A stretch of 64,000 bases of DNA from Paenibacillus senegalimassiliensis (GTDB lineage: Bacteria > Bacillota > Bacilli > Paenibacillales > Paenibacillaceae): assembly GCF_001486585.1 (NCBI RefSeq), contig NZ_LN909046.1, positions 1,910,662-1,974,661 of the forward strand. The letters are read 5' to 3'. Below the pieces are notes generated by a model. The model was not told where the DNA came from, did not search any database, and worked only from the letters and a program-made list of their open reading frames with translations. Of the stretch, positions 49,658 to 59,024 are shown in pieces. Each line of letters opens with the position of its first letter. Positions within the stretch are counted from its first letter, which is position 1. Made by a program: the position numbers and the translations under genes.

Positions 49658-52456
49658 TCAAGATGTAGGCTCTCCACCTTTTAGATAGACCGGTTCCGAT
49701 TGGTTCCCGGCATAATCCTCCATAATGACGTAGACATTAGCCGCAGTCGAATTAAAGCTTAAGGAAGCCTTGGTTGTTCTGCCGCGAATGATACGATCCT
49801 TGTTGCCAACGCTGTAGGTAGTCGGGAACGATCTTAGCACTCCGTCCTCATAGACGTATAAATAACGCCAATCCCGTATTTCCGGCATAGGCAAATTCAA
49901 TCGGTTACCTTCCCATGACCACGCTTCTGCATAAGGCTCCACCACTTTATCGATGAAGTTGCCGCTTACCGAGACGGGGGTACCACTTATAGAAGATAAA
50001 GTGACCACATAGTCGTCACCATTCGTTGGCATCCCACTGAACAGGACAGAGGCTTGTCCCGCCGGAGCCGTCGCTTGCTCGAATACGGGCTGAGGAGTCG
50101 TAATCCAGTCGAGCGATTGCACACTCACCTTCACGTCCGTACTACCCGATGAAGCCGGAGTCCAAGACACTTCAAACTCACCATTCTCGCGGGAGTCCAC
50201 CTGAATATTCGTTGGTGAAGCATTTAAATCAAAAGAAATTTCTGCAGCCAGCCCTTCTCGTCCGTCAGCTCCTACAGGAACTACCTTAACTACCCCAGAG
50301 CGGGCAGGCAATTGCTTGATATAGAAAAGTTCATCATACTTGCCGCCCACGTAAACGTCGTTAACGTATACATTATATTGCTTTACGTTGTCATAGTTGG
50401 TATCCATCTGCCAGCTAACAACCATTTCCTCCGTATCTGTGTATGCGGCGGTAATTTGTGCTCCTGCCGGAGCTGGTGGCGTCACCGCTGAACCGTCATA
50501 GATGCGGATTTGTCCAATATTCATCTGATAATCCGAAATAGTGTCTGCTCCCGGGTCAAATACAAGACCAAAGGCTGCGATAGCTTGACCCGCATAAGCG
50601 CTTAAGTCCAATTCCGCATGAACCCAACCGTCGGTTTGACTACCGCTTCCCTCCACAGGAATTTCTACAACGGTATCGGGTTGATCGGCAAGAATAATTC
50701 CGATCTTCATGGTAGAATCATCATCCGCCGTCACCTTGTTGTAGGTGATAGAGAGCTTAGAGGAAGCATTGATATCCAGACTCGTCTTATAAAGTCTCAA
50801 GAAATTGGGAGCATTCAGATGTCCATTAACAACAAGTGAGCTGCCACCTTGATAAGCTCCAATTTGTTCATAATCAAAACGTGTGGTTGTTCCAATATTG
50901 TATTCAGGACCATAATCAAAATCGACCGTAAGCTTGTCGCCCTCGGTATCCTGCCACCACTGCCAGGTTACCGGAACATCCTGCAAGCTCATGTTAGACC
51001 ACTCTGCTTCATTGGAGATTTGACCATCCACATAATAGTTCAGACCGTGACCGGTATTAAAATTTGTATAAAAGTTTGATTCTCCGATGACAGAGCGTTC
51101 TGCAATCGCAGAAGCGATCCCCGGCCAATAACGGTTATCGGCGTAAACATCAGAGGCTGTGTTCGTGGACGATACCGACGTATTCCTGGGATCACCGTTA
51201 GGACCGGACCACCACAGTTGCTCGCGCACTTTTGTCATCCACTGGTAATCATTCTCCGCACGATGCTTCACTGGCCAGGACAAGCCCATATCTTCATCCA
51301 GTCCCGCATGTACAAAGTCTGCCCCTAATGTAGCCAGACTCAACTGCAACAAACCGTTATTATCCAGCTTGCTACGTAGCGCCGAGCCCTGCACGCTCTT
51401 GAAGCGGTCGCGTCCGGCCTCCAGACCCGCAAAGCCCACATCAAAGAGGTTATAGTTCGTACCATAATTTTGATTCAGACTGTTCAGATAATTCTTGGCT
51501 CCATTAATTTGGGAACTTCCCATGCCATAATCGAAGAAATAAGATTGCGATACTTGCTGGCCATCATTCTTGTCATACAAGAATGAAATATTGTTATCGT
51601 TGAAGGTTCTGGCGAACGTGTTGGCCCCGTTAGCCGTATTCAATGAATCGTACCATTGTACGTACAAGCCGCCCTGTTGCAGCGTCTTCATAAATCCTAA
51701 GTAATCAGGAATATCAGCCACTGCCACATTGGGTCCTTGCTCCTCCTGGTTCACAAAGTAACCATCATATCCGTAGTATTCAGCCATTTCAATCAGCTTC
51801 TCCGCTACAGGATAATTGCCGTTCTCGTCCTTAACAAGCATTTGCTTATAAGTTTGCTGGCCACGGTCATTGTTGGAGAAGAAAATGCCTGCCAGGGAAA
51901 GGACACCGTTCTTATGTGCTGCATCCGTATAGGTTGGATTGGGAATGTTGAGTATGCCGAATTCGAACCATTTCTGCTGCCAGTTCTTCTGTGCCAGCTC
52001 ATCGTAATACTCGGGTGGCGTGTAGGCCGTCGCTGTGCCATGCCAATAGGAGAAGTAATCAACGTATTGCCAGAAATTAAAATGATATTGGGCAAATTTA
52101 TTGGTGTAAGGTGCATTTTCGATAAAGGCATTCCCATAATCCCCGGACACATTTATCATTTGGGCATCCGGATTCAAGTTGGGATTGGCTTGTGTTGGAG
52201 CAAATGCATTAATTCGAGGCTGTAAGGGTACACGCGACCGGAGCAACTCCCCGTCACGATCCGTCTCCGGACTCCAACGAAGGATTTGGCCACTGGTGTA
52301 GCCATGAACGCTAGGCTGATTGTTTCCATGGGCACTATCTCCCTCAAACGGCCAAGTATCTCCCGCCTGTGCGGCTGATGGGAATACGGCTACGAGTAGT
52401 CCCGCTGCCAAAATCATCGACGTTATTTTCGATACCGGTTTCCTTCTTTTCTGCAT
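49658..52456 (-). CDS. Secreted GH85 endo-beta-N-acetylglucosaminidase
   Basis: A 932-residue exported enzyme cutting the chitobiose core of N-linked glycans. Signal peptide with SAAQA cleavage near residue 31. The GH85 barrel (about 60-470) shows the catalytic Asn-x-Glu pair in YDGYFVNQEEQG, preceded by VLSLAGIFFSNNDRG and followed by YVQWYDSLN. Beyond it lie a beta-sandwich/carbohydrate-binding region (about 500-640) and two fibronectin-like or Ig-like modules to the end (TTYSVGNKDRII...NVYVIMEDYAGNQ). No sortase signal or S-layer domain. GTG at 52460-52462 is an alternative start. Single gene beside spore genes, not part of a visible sugar-use operon. Confidence 0.9.
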   Translation of the reverse strand: MQKRRKPVSKITSMILAAGLLVAVFPSAAQAGDTWPFEGDSAHGNNQPSVHGYTSGQILRWSPETDRDGELLRSRVPLQPRINAFAPTQANPNLNPDAQMINVSGDYGNAFIENAPYTNKFAQYHFNFWQYVDYFSYWHGTATAYTPPEYYDELAQKNWQQKWFEFGILNIPNPTYTDAAHKNGVLSLAGIFFSNNDRGQQTYKQMLVKDENGNYPVAEKLIEMAEYYGYDGYFVNQEEQGPNVAVADIPDYLGFMKTLQQGGLYVQWYDSLNTANGANTFARTFNDNNISFLYDKNDGQQVSQSYFFDYGMGSSQINGAKNYLNSLNQNYGTNYNLFDVGFAGLEAGRDRFKSVQGSALRSKLDNNGLLQLSLATLGADFVHAGLDEDMGLSWPVKHRAENDYQWMTKVREQLWWSGPNGDPRNTSVSSTNTASDVYADNRYWPGIASAIAERSVIGESNFYTNFNTGHGLNYYVDGQISNEAEWSNMSLQDVPVTWQWWQDTEGDKLTVDFDYGPEYNIGTTTRFDYEQIGAYQGGSSLVVNGHLNAPNFLRLYKTSLDINASSKLSITYNKVTADDDSTMKIGIILADQPDTVVEIPVEGSGSQTDGWVHAELDLSAYAGQAIAAFGLVFDPGADTISDYQMNIGQIRIYDGSAVTPPAPAGAQITAAYTDTEEMVVSWQMDTNYDNVKQYNVYVNDVYVGGKYDELFYIKQLPARSGVVKVVPVGADGREGLAAEISFDLNASPTNIQVDSRENGEFEVSWTPASSGSTDVKVSVQSLDWITTPQPVFEQATAPAGQASVLFSGMPTNGDDYVVTLSSISGTPVSVSGNFIDKVVEPYAEAWSWEGNRLNLPMPEIRDWRYLYVYEDGVLRSFPTTYSVGNKDRIIRGRTTKASLSFNSTAANVYVIMEDYAGNQSEPVYLKGGEPTS

Positions 52457-52656
52457 GTCCACATCAACTCCTCTATTCATGTATGCTGCCATTCCCTTAC
52501 CAGGGATGTTCTTACTCCAGACACCTCCCTGTAATTGATTTCAATACCAATCTATCCCATGTAATCCCTTTCAAATAGAGTAGAAAATAAAGATATTAGG
52601 GATAAATTAAAGAAATGGGCATTTATATTCCATTTATTTAATTTAAAAAATGGCGC

Positions 52657-52682
52657 AAAAAAAGCCGGAATATCCGGCTTAT
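52657..52682 (-). terminator. Terminator of the HAD gene
   Basis: AAGCCGGA / TCCGGCTT around ATA, followed leftward by TTTTTTT. Confidence 0.85.
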
Positions 52683-52688
52683 CTACAG

Positions 52689-53384
52689 TCATTGCTCTTC
52701 AGCTTCATCAAATAATTGCAGCAATTCATCAAATCGGTGAATCAAAATGTCGGCTCCCGCCAACTCCTGTCCGTCTCCAAACCCGGCATAAGCACAACCA
52801 ATAACGATCTGACCATTTTGTTTGCCGGCTTCGACGTCCGAGGAACGGTCTCCCACCATCCAGGCCTTTGACACGCCATGATGGTCCAGCAGCAACCGAA
52901 CCAAATCGACCTTCGTCTCTGTTTCATATTGACCTGCACTGTAAAGCCCCTCGAACAACGGAAGAATTCGGTGGGTGTCCGCGACCCCCTTCACATAATG
53001 CTCCAGTCCATTACTGGCAACAAACAGTTTTACTCCTCTGCTGCGAAGAGCCTCCAGCGTCTCCGGCACATCGGGATATAACTCCGTAACCTGCCCCTTA
53101 AGCCCCTCAAGCTCCAGCTCTAGCAGCAGCTCATCTGCACGACGATGTACCTCTTCCCCATGATTCGGGATCACTCTTCGCCAAATTTCCGGCAGCAGCA
53201 TACCCAAGCTGCCCAGGATCAACTCCTCCGGAGGTGTCTCCTCGTTATAGAGCCCCTCTTCACGCAACCGGGCAAATACTTGATGAAACACAGGAATCAG
53301 CAAGGTCTCCGTCTTGAACAAAGTGCCGTCCATATCGAAGATGATCGCATCCGGCCTAGTTAATTTGATATCTTTCTTCTCCAT
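52689..53384 (-). CDS. HAD family hydrolase
   Basis: A 231-residue phosphatase of the beta-phosphoglucomutase/PGP-like branch. Motif I FDMDGTLF (nucleophile and acid Asp), motif II FVASNGLEHYV, motif III/IV lysine and acid region ETKVDLVRLLLDHHG and WMVGDRSSDVEAG. Helical cap between motifs I and II. Substrate unknown. GGAAGGA precedes the ATG; an upstream TTG 15 codons earlier lacks a site. Confidence 0.88.
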   Translation of the reverse strand: MEKKDIKLTRPDAIIFDMDGTLFKTETLLIPVFHQVFARLREEGLYNEETPPEELILGSLGMLLPEIWRRVIPNHGEEVHRRADELLLELELEGLKGQVTELYPDVPETLEALRSRGVKLFVASNGLEHYVKGVADTHRILPLFEGLYSAGQYETETKVDLVRLLLDHHGVSKAWMVGDRSSDVEAGKQNGQIVIGCAYAGFGDGQELAGADILIHRFDELLQLFDEAEEQ

Positions 53385-53455
53385 CTCCACATTCCTTCCG
53401 TCTCGGTATATAGCCCCATGATATGCCAAACCGACGTTGCTTGTAAACTATTCGG

Positions 53456-54559
53456 CTAGCCAGATTCCGGCTTGGTCCGTTGTTCCCGGCGAGTCTTGAT
53501 CTCGGCGAACACGAGCAGGAGCAGAGGCAAGATAATTTCGAAAGGAACTGCATAAATACTGTATATGTAAATGGTCCAATATTGCATTTCCATAATGTTA
53601 TCGTAGAGCAAATAAGCCAAATAAGTGGTGAGCAGCCCCGCTTGAATGACGACGCTGCGATAGCTGTCCAGACCAAATAGCTTGGCAATCCCCTTGCTCG
53701 CAGCCATGAGACACACGCTTAGCTTCATAAATACACATATGACGAAGACAATGGATACCGAGCCCTCTATTCTTTGAATAAAATCCCCAACATTAATTCT
53801 GCCAACTGCCGCATAGGAAGGAAAATACACATTATCAATAGTGTAAACACCCAGCACCATAATATTTCTCACCGAGATAAACAGAACCAAAATTCCGCCA
53901 ATAATCAAGCTATACAGAAAGATACCTGTTAAGGGTTTTTTGCCTTTAACCGAGGATATGGCCCCCAGGAAAACAACCGCTTCGGCAAATGGGAAGGAAA
54001 AGGCAGAGAACGTTCCTTTCCAGACGCGGGGCCAGCCTTGATCCAAAATGGGTAGAAGATTCTGATAACGCAATTTCCCTAAAACGAGCAGGAATACAAC
54101 CAGCATCGTCACCAGGCACATGTTTAGCAGCATTCTTCCGCTCCTGCCCATGGTTTCAATTCCTGCTCGCACAACCCCCACTCCCAGCGCCACTACAAAG
54201 AACATGGGTACTAACATCGGGGTCTCTGGCATGGCCTCCGCTTCCATGAACTCGCCAAAATTCCGCAAGACAAGAGCACCCAGATGAAAGGCATACCAGA
54301 TATACACCAGGATGAACATCTTTCCAATCCATTTGCCAAATATATGCTGAGCGATGTCAAATATATTTTGTCCCGGGTACAACGACAGCACCCTAGCCCA
54401 TGCCCAATAAAGCGGTGCGGCCATCGCCATTGCCAACAGGATGGAAATCCATGAATCAGTCTTGGCTTCTCCTGCCGCACCAAGAATCATGGTGCTGCCC
54501 ATGATATAAAGAGTCAGAATTGTTCGGGCCTCACCGCGGCTAATCATTTCCTTATCCAA
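53456..54559 (-). CDS. Spore germination receptor B subunit (GerAB/GerKB type)
   Basis: A 367-residue inner-membrane permease-like subunit with ten predicted helices, amino-acid/polyamine transporter fold (ILTLYIMGSTMILGAAGEAKTDSW at the N-terminus; helices through VVIQAGLLTTYLAYLLY and VPFEIILPLLLLVFAEI). In B. subtilis GerA the B subunit binds L-alanine. Last gene of the A-C-D-B operon. Ligand cannot be predicted from sequence by eye. Confidence 0.92.
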   Translation of the reverse strand: MDKEMISRGEARTILTLYIMGSTMILGAAGEAKTDSWISILLAMAMAAPLYWAWARVLSLYPGQNIFDIAQHIFGKWIGKMFILVYIWYAFHLGALVLRNFGEFMEAEAMPETPMLVPMFFVVALGVGVVRAGIETMGRSGRMLLNMCLVTMLVVFLLVLGKLRYQNLLPILDQGWPRVWKGTFSAFSFPFAEAVVFLGAISSVKGKKPLTGIFLYSLIIGGILVLFISVRNIMVLGVYTIDNVYFPSYAAVGRINVGDFIQRIEGSVSIVFVICVFMKLSVCLMAASKGIAKLFGLDSYRSVVIQAGLLTTYLAYLLYDNIMEMQYWTIYIYSIYAVPFEIILPLLLLVFAEIKTRREQRTKPESG

Positions 54560-54582
54560 TGCATTTCCCTCCCGTCAGTCAA

Positions 54583-54792
54583 TTAAGATCCAAACATATG
54601 GCTGATCCATCGCTCAATCGGCTTGACCGGACTCGGCAGGTCCAGACCGCTTGCCAACAGGATGGCTATCGTGAATGAGAATAGACACATCGCACAGCTC
54701 ACGTAAAAATCTTTTTTCTTGCCATTTTTATAATTCTGAACCTGATCCACGAGTACGATTACCACATAAGACAACAACGTGAACAAGATCAT
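54583..54792 (-). CDS. Putative D subunit of the germinant receptor
   Basis: A 69-residue protein with two helices (ILFTLLSYVVIVLVDQV, AMCLFSFTIAILLASGL) separated by a basic loop (NYKNGKKKDFY). Size, topology and position match the small D subunits of Bacillus germinant receptors (such as GerKD and GerUD), which tune receptor action. It overlaps the C-subunit gene by four bases and precedes the B gene by 23 bases. The other operon in this window lacks such a gene. Confidence 0.7.
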   Translation of the reverse strand: MILFTLLSYVVIVLVDQVQNYKNGKKKDFYVSCAMCLFSFTIAILLASGLDLPSPVKPIERWISHMFGS

Positions 54793-55949
54793 TTGTCATC
54801 CTCCTCAATCAGAATCGGCTTGATGGAGGACGCTGTATTTTTAATAATCACCTTGGACTCGACGGTGACCTTGAGCTGTGAAAATCTTTCATCCCAGTCA
54901 GCCTCCAGTCCCTTCCACTGCTTGGGCATGCGTTCATGAATGATGCGGCCAAATCCAAACACATCCTGCTTGTATTTCTGCTGTGCGTATTGGATGACTT
55001 TCATCATCTCAGCCTCCATCGTGTCTTCTGCCAATTCCTCTACCTCAACTCGGCCCTTCTCCGTATAAAAGTCTACCTTTTGCAGTACCTCGTCCACGGC
55101 CATGACGGTATGAGTTTGAACCTGAATCTGTACTTCTCCATCCACGATGACGGGCTTAACCTTCGTTTTATTACTGAAAATTTCCAGGGAAATGCCTGGT
55201 GGCCGATCATATCCCCCCAGGGCAACAACGCCCCCCTCCAACTCATTCCGCAACATAAGCACATACTTGGTTTGCAAGTAATCCATCTTGCCTAACATTC
55301 GGTCCATATCGAACACCGCTAATCCGTTGATGGAAGCCGTTTCTCTCCCATTATTATCCTTCAGGTAAATAACTGGCAGAATGCTGCTGATGCCCGGCGT
55401 ATTAATGGTATCCACGAAGTCCCACAGTTCCATCACCGGCGACGCAGATACGTTTTTTTCATTTTTCAAAATATCTTCGATTCTGTAGGATAGCGGGTCA
55501 CTAACTTTTTCTTTGGAATCCAGAATTTCTTTAGCTGTCTTCTCTCCCGAAATTAAAACATGGATATCCGATCTTGTTTCTGTGTCCCGAATATACCAAT
55601 CGATGACCTTAGCCGCCCCGCTCCGGGCAATCTCCTCACTCATAATTAGTGATTTGGCATGGGCCCAATATAATTTCGTACCCGATTCGGTGATGATGCG
55701 GCGTACAATATCAAAGATGGTATATCCGGTCAGGGTAATCAACTGGGAGCCGGTGTGCATGCTATCATTTCCCCCGGTGGGGTCCACAAGTTCTACCGTA
55801 AGCACAATCTTGTCGTCCTCTCCCTTATCAATAGCGATGCCGGCCACTGTCGATAATTTATCGACTTCCCCATAATTCCAGCATCCGGTTGACGAAGAGA
55901 GTAAGGTGAGACACATGATCCACAAGGTGATTCTCCTGCACTGCTTCAT
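54789..55949 (-). CDS. Spore germination receptor C subunit lipoprotein
   Basis: A 386-residue GerAC-type lipoprotein. Signal with LLSSSTGC lipobox near residue 23, then WNYGEVDKLSTVAGIAIDKG, the N-terminal domain signature of the family (CWxxxE). The protein is anchored outside the inner membrane and needed for receptor assembly. ATG at 55947-55949 with AGGTG upstream; a GTG three codons earlier is possible. 13 bases after the A-subunit gene. Confidence 0.92.
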   Translation of the reverse strand: MKQCRRITLWIMCLTLLSSSTGCWNYGEVDKLSTVAGIAIDKGEDDKIVLTVELVDPTGGNDSMHTGSQLITLTGYTIFDIVRRIITESGTKLYWAHAKSLIMSEEIARSGAAKVIDWYIRDTETRSDIHVLISGEKTAKEILDSKEKVSDPLSYRIEDILKNEKNVSASPVMELWDFVDTINTPGISSILPVIYLKDNNGRETASINGLAVFDMDRMLGKMDYLQTKYVLMLRNELEGGVVALGGYDRPPGISLEIFSNKTKVKPVIVDGEVQIQVQTHTVMAVDEVLQKVDFYTEKGRVEVEELAEDTMEAEMMKVIQYAQQKYKQDVFGFGRIIHERMPKQWKGLEADWDERFSQLKVTVESKVIIKNTASSIKPILIEEDDK

Positions 55950-55962
55950 GTTCTTCACCTGC

Positions 55963-57450
55963 CTATCTTGAGACTTTTTTAATTCGCTGCCTTGCCTGAG
56001 ATAACGGCGCTTTTAGTTTGGTCTGCCACCAGGGAGCACGAAATACCGTATCCTGAATGTCCTCCTCCTTGAACGAACCTACCGTGAGCATATAGGGAAT
56101 TCCAAAGCTCCGAAGACTCATCAGATGAATAATTAAGCTCATCATGCCAAATAAGTAGCCGTAAATCCCCAGGAACGACGATAACGAGAGCAGTAGAAAG
56201 CGCGAAAGGATGGAGGCCGCCTTCATCTTAATATTTAGCAAAGTCGTGATGCCTGTAAGACCAACTACAATCACCATCGGGGCACTGACAACCCGCGCTT
56301 CTACAGCAGCTTGCCCCAATACAAGGGCACCGACGATACTTACTGCTTGCCCTACTGAAGTGGGGATTCTTGTCCCCGCCTCTCGTAAAATTTCGAAAAC
56401 AATCAGCATCATGAAGCATTCGGCAACCGTTGGGAGTGGCACGGACTGTCTGGCAGCCGCAATGCTTAGCAGCAATGGCGTGGGCATCATCTCCTGGTTA
56501 TAGGTAACCAGAGCGATATAGATGGCCGGAATACTGATGGCCAGGAATTCGCCCAGGAAGCGAATAGCCCGGTTGAACGAAGCAAAGAAATAGTTGCTAT
56601 AATAATCCTCGCTAACTTGGAAGTATTCCACGAAGAGAAACGGAACCGTCAACGCAAACGGACTTCCATCAACAAGTATGGCGATGCGACCTTCGAGAAT
56701 TTTACCCGCTACAGCATCCGGTCGCTCTGTATTCCCTACCGTTTCGTAAAGTGATAGAGGCGTATCTCGAATCATCTCCTGAAGCTGCCCGGAATCAAGT
56801 ACAGCATCAATATCTAGACGCTCCAAGCGCTTAGTAAGCTGCTTGAGGATTTTAGGTGAGACAACACTCTCTACATAGCAGAGGCATATGCTGGTGTTCG
56901 TCGTCTTGCCAAGCTCCATGAACTTGAATTTGAGATCGGGACTTGTCACTCTCCGCCGTAATAGTGACAGGTTTATAGTCAGCGATTCTGTGAATGCCTC
57001 CCGTGGCCCCAACACCGCCTTCTCGGTTCCCGGATCGGAGATGCTCCGGGTTTGCCAGCCTTGAGTGCCTATAATGAGTGCTCTTGCCTGTCCCTCCAGC
57101 AGCAGTAGCGTCTCCCCGTACAATAACGAATTAAGAATGTCCTCCATATCATCAGAGAAACGAAGATCACCAGCGTCAATCAGCCAATCCGTCATGATTT
57201 TCATAAAGGAATGTTCATCATGCTCCTCTGTAGGTTGATAGCTAAGGACAGGCCTGAGAATGTTATTGCTTAACGTGTCATGACTAACCATACCTTCAAT
57301 ATAAATAACGCAGCCAAATACGTAGGACAAGGATGGGTGGCGGAAATGGCGTATCTTCACCGTATCATCACCGGCAAACATATGCTTGAACAAGGCTATA
57401 TTTTGCTCTACTGATTCATGAAGTCCTTCCTTATCCCGCAATGTTCTCAT
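55963..57450 (-). CDS. Spore germination receptor A subunit
   Basis: A 495-residue GerAA-type protein. A large N-terminal soluble domain (about 1-270; GEALLLLEGQARALIIGTQGW, RTISDPGTEKAVLGPREAFTESLTINLSLLRRR as the family core) followed by four to five membrane helices (from about 280) with PLPTVAECFMMLIVFEILREAGTRIP and VSAPMVIVVGLTGI. The R-x-P-E-x-G and AFTE segments are family-conserved. First gene of the leftward operon. Confidence 0.94.
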   Translation of the reverse strand: MRTLRDKEGLHESVEQNIALFKHMFAGDDTVKIRHFRHPSLSYVFGCVIYIEGMVSHDTLSNNILRPVLSYQPTEEHDEHSFMKIMTDWLIDAGDLRFSDDMEDILNSLLYGETLLLLEGQARALIIGTQGWQTRSISDPGTEKAVLGPREAFTESLTINLSLLRRRVTSPDLKFKFMELGKTTNTSICLCYVESVVSPKILKQLTKRLERLDIDAVLDSGQLQEMIRDTPLSLYETVGNTERPDAVAGKILEGRIAILVDGSPFALTVPFLFVEYFQVSEDYYSNYFFASFNRAIRFLGEFLAISIPAIYIALVTYNQEMMPTPLLLSIAAARQSVPLPTVAECFMMLIVFEILREAGTRIPTSVGQAVSIVGALVLGQAAVEARVVSAPMVIVVGLTGITTLLNIKMKAASILSRFLLLSLSSFLGIYGYLFGMMSLIIHLMSLRSFGIPYMLTVGSFKEEDIQDTVFRAPWWQTKLKAPLSQARQRIKKVSR

Positions 57451-57575
57451 CCTTTCTTCATATGCATCTCCTTATGTTATGTCCAAATTAGTTAAAATCA
57501 TGTTTCGCCCTCATATTTTCCGTTCTTTTCAGCATCCTAAGGGTACATCTTGAATCTATCTTTAGGAGGAGAATC

Positions 57576-59024
57576 ATGGACAGCCCACGCTTGAAGGCCT
57601 TGATTGACCTGTTGTCCCACTGTGCAGATATCGTTCATAAGCCGCTTGAAATCCTGGGACAGTCCGGAGTCCTTATTTATATCTCCTCCATTACCGACAG
57701 CTTTGCCATTCAGGAGTACATTGTCTCGCCGCTGCAAATGGAACCCAGACTAAAAGAAGATAGCTGGGATGATTTTGCCACTCGGCTGGCCTCTGGAATC
57801 GCTTTTCCCCTGCCCTATACTCCGACCGAATCTCACATTGAAGCGGCCGATTGTGTCGTGATGGGCAAGCCGGTCTTATATGTAGAAGGCAGTCCTGTAT
57901 TTTATTGCTTCGAGGAAGCAACGCAATATCAGAAGAGAGCCATTACGGAATCGCAAAATGAAGTCGTCATTGTAGGCCCCCAGGAAGCATTTATTGAGAA
58001 TATCGGAACCAATTTAGCATTGTTGCGCCACAAACTGAAGCATCCCGACCTCAAGATTCGCCGGCTAACGATCGGGGAGTATACCAAATCAGCCACTTGC
58101 ATCATTTATGTTGAGGGCTTAGCCTCTCAGGAGCTTGTTGAACAAATCGAAGGAAAGCTGGCCTCTATCTCAACTAAAGGTGTCTTTGGTGCCAGCTATC
58201 TAAGCGAAAGTCTGAACACCAATCTTACCTTGTTCCCCTTGTTTCAGTTCACGGAACGGCCTGACGCCGTTGCTGCTTCCTTGTTAGAAGGACGTATTGC
58301 GATTATGGTTGACGGAACGCCTAGCGTCATGATGGCTCCCATGAGCATGATCTCGCTATTGCAATCTTCAGAGGACTATTATCAGAACTTCTATGCTGCG
58401 AGTTGGATTCGGCTCGTAAGGTTTTCCTTTGCTCTGATTGCCTTACTCATGCCTTCACTGTATATCGCAATCACGACATTCCATCCACAGATTATTCCGT
58501 CCAATCTGCTGATCACCATTGCTTCTGCCCGTGAAAACATTCCCTTCTCGGCGTTGACTGAAGCTTTCGTGATGGAGCTTACTTTCGAGGCACTAAGAGA
58601 GGCCGGCACTCGAATACCCAAGCCCGTTGGACAAACAGTGTCCATTATTGGCGGGATTGTCATTGGGCAAGCTGCGGTCCAGGCTGGCATCGTATCAGCT
58701 CCCATGGTCATCGTAGTCTCTATCACCGGCATCGCTTCATTTATTATTCCTCACATTCAATTGGGATTAGTGTTACGACTTCTACGATTCCCCCTGATGA
58801 TCATGGGCGGAACGATGGGCCTGATCGGCGTCTTCGCGGGAACCTTCCTTATTTATGCACATGTTGTATCACTCAAGTCATTTAATACGCCATATCTGGA
58901 ACCGCTGGCCCCCTTAATTATCGCGGAGTGGAAGGACACCTTCTTCCGCTTTCCGTTTCCAGCAAGAGCTACGGAGAACCTTCCCTTTAACCCCAAACGC
59001 AATCCCAAAGGAGCCGGAAAATGA
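57576..59024 (+). CDS. Spore germination receptor A subunit (second receptor)
   Basis: A 482-residue GerAA-type protein, clearly paralogous to the leftward A subunit but diverged (VGPQEAFIENIGTNLALLRHK, ALTEAFVMELTFEALREAGTRIP, VSAPMVIVVSITGI). Soluble N-terminal part about 1-260, then helices. GGAGGAG upstream of the ATG. First gene of the rightward operon; overlaps the C gene by four bases (ATGA). The 125-base gap to the divergent operon shows no clear SigG promoter to me. Confidence 0.94.
   Translation: MDSPRLKALIDLLSHCADIVHKPLEILGQSGVLIYISSITDSFAIQEYIVSPLQMEPRLKEDSWDDFATRLASGIAFPLPYTPTESHIEAADCVVMGKPVLYVEGSPVFYCFEEATQYQKRAITESQNEVVIVGPQEAFIENIGTNLALLRHKLKHPDLKIRRLTIGEYTKSATCIIYVEGLASQELVEQIEGKLASISTKGVFGASYLSESLNTNLTLFPLFQFTERPDAVAASLLEGRIAIMVDGTPSVMMAPMSMISLLQSSEDYYQNFYAASWIRLVRFSFALIALLMPSLYIAITTFHPQIIPSNLLITIASARENIPFSALTEAFVMELTFEALREAGTRIPKPVGQTVSIIGGIVIGQAAVQAGIVSAPMVIVVSITGIASFIIPHIQLGLVLRLLRFPLMIMGGTMGLIGVFAGTFLIYAHVVSLKSFNTPYLEPLAPLIIAEWKDTFFRFPFPARATENLPFNPKRNPKGAGK

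Noticed and set aside
57451..57575. SigG promoters for the two divergent ger operons
   Set aside because: CATATTT and CATGATT are near the -10 pattern but no -35 lies at the right distance, so no call was made.
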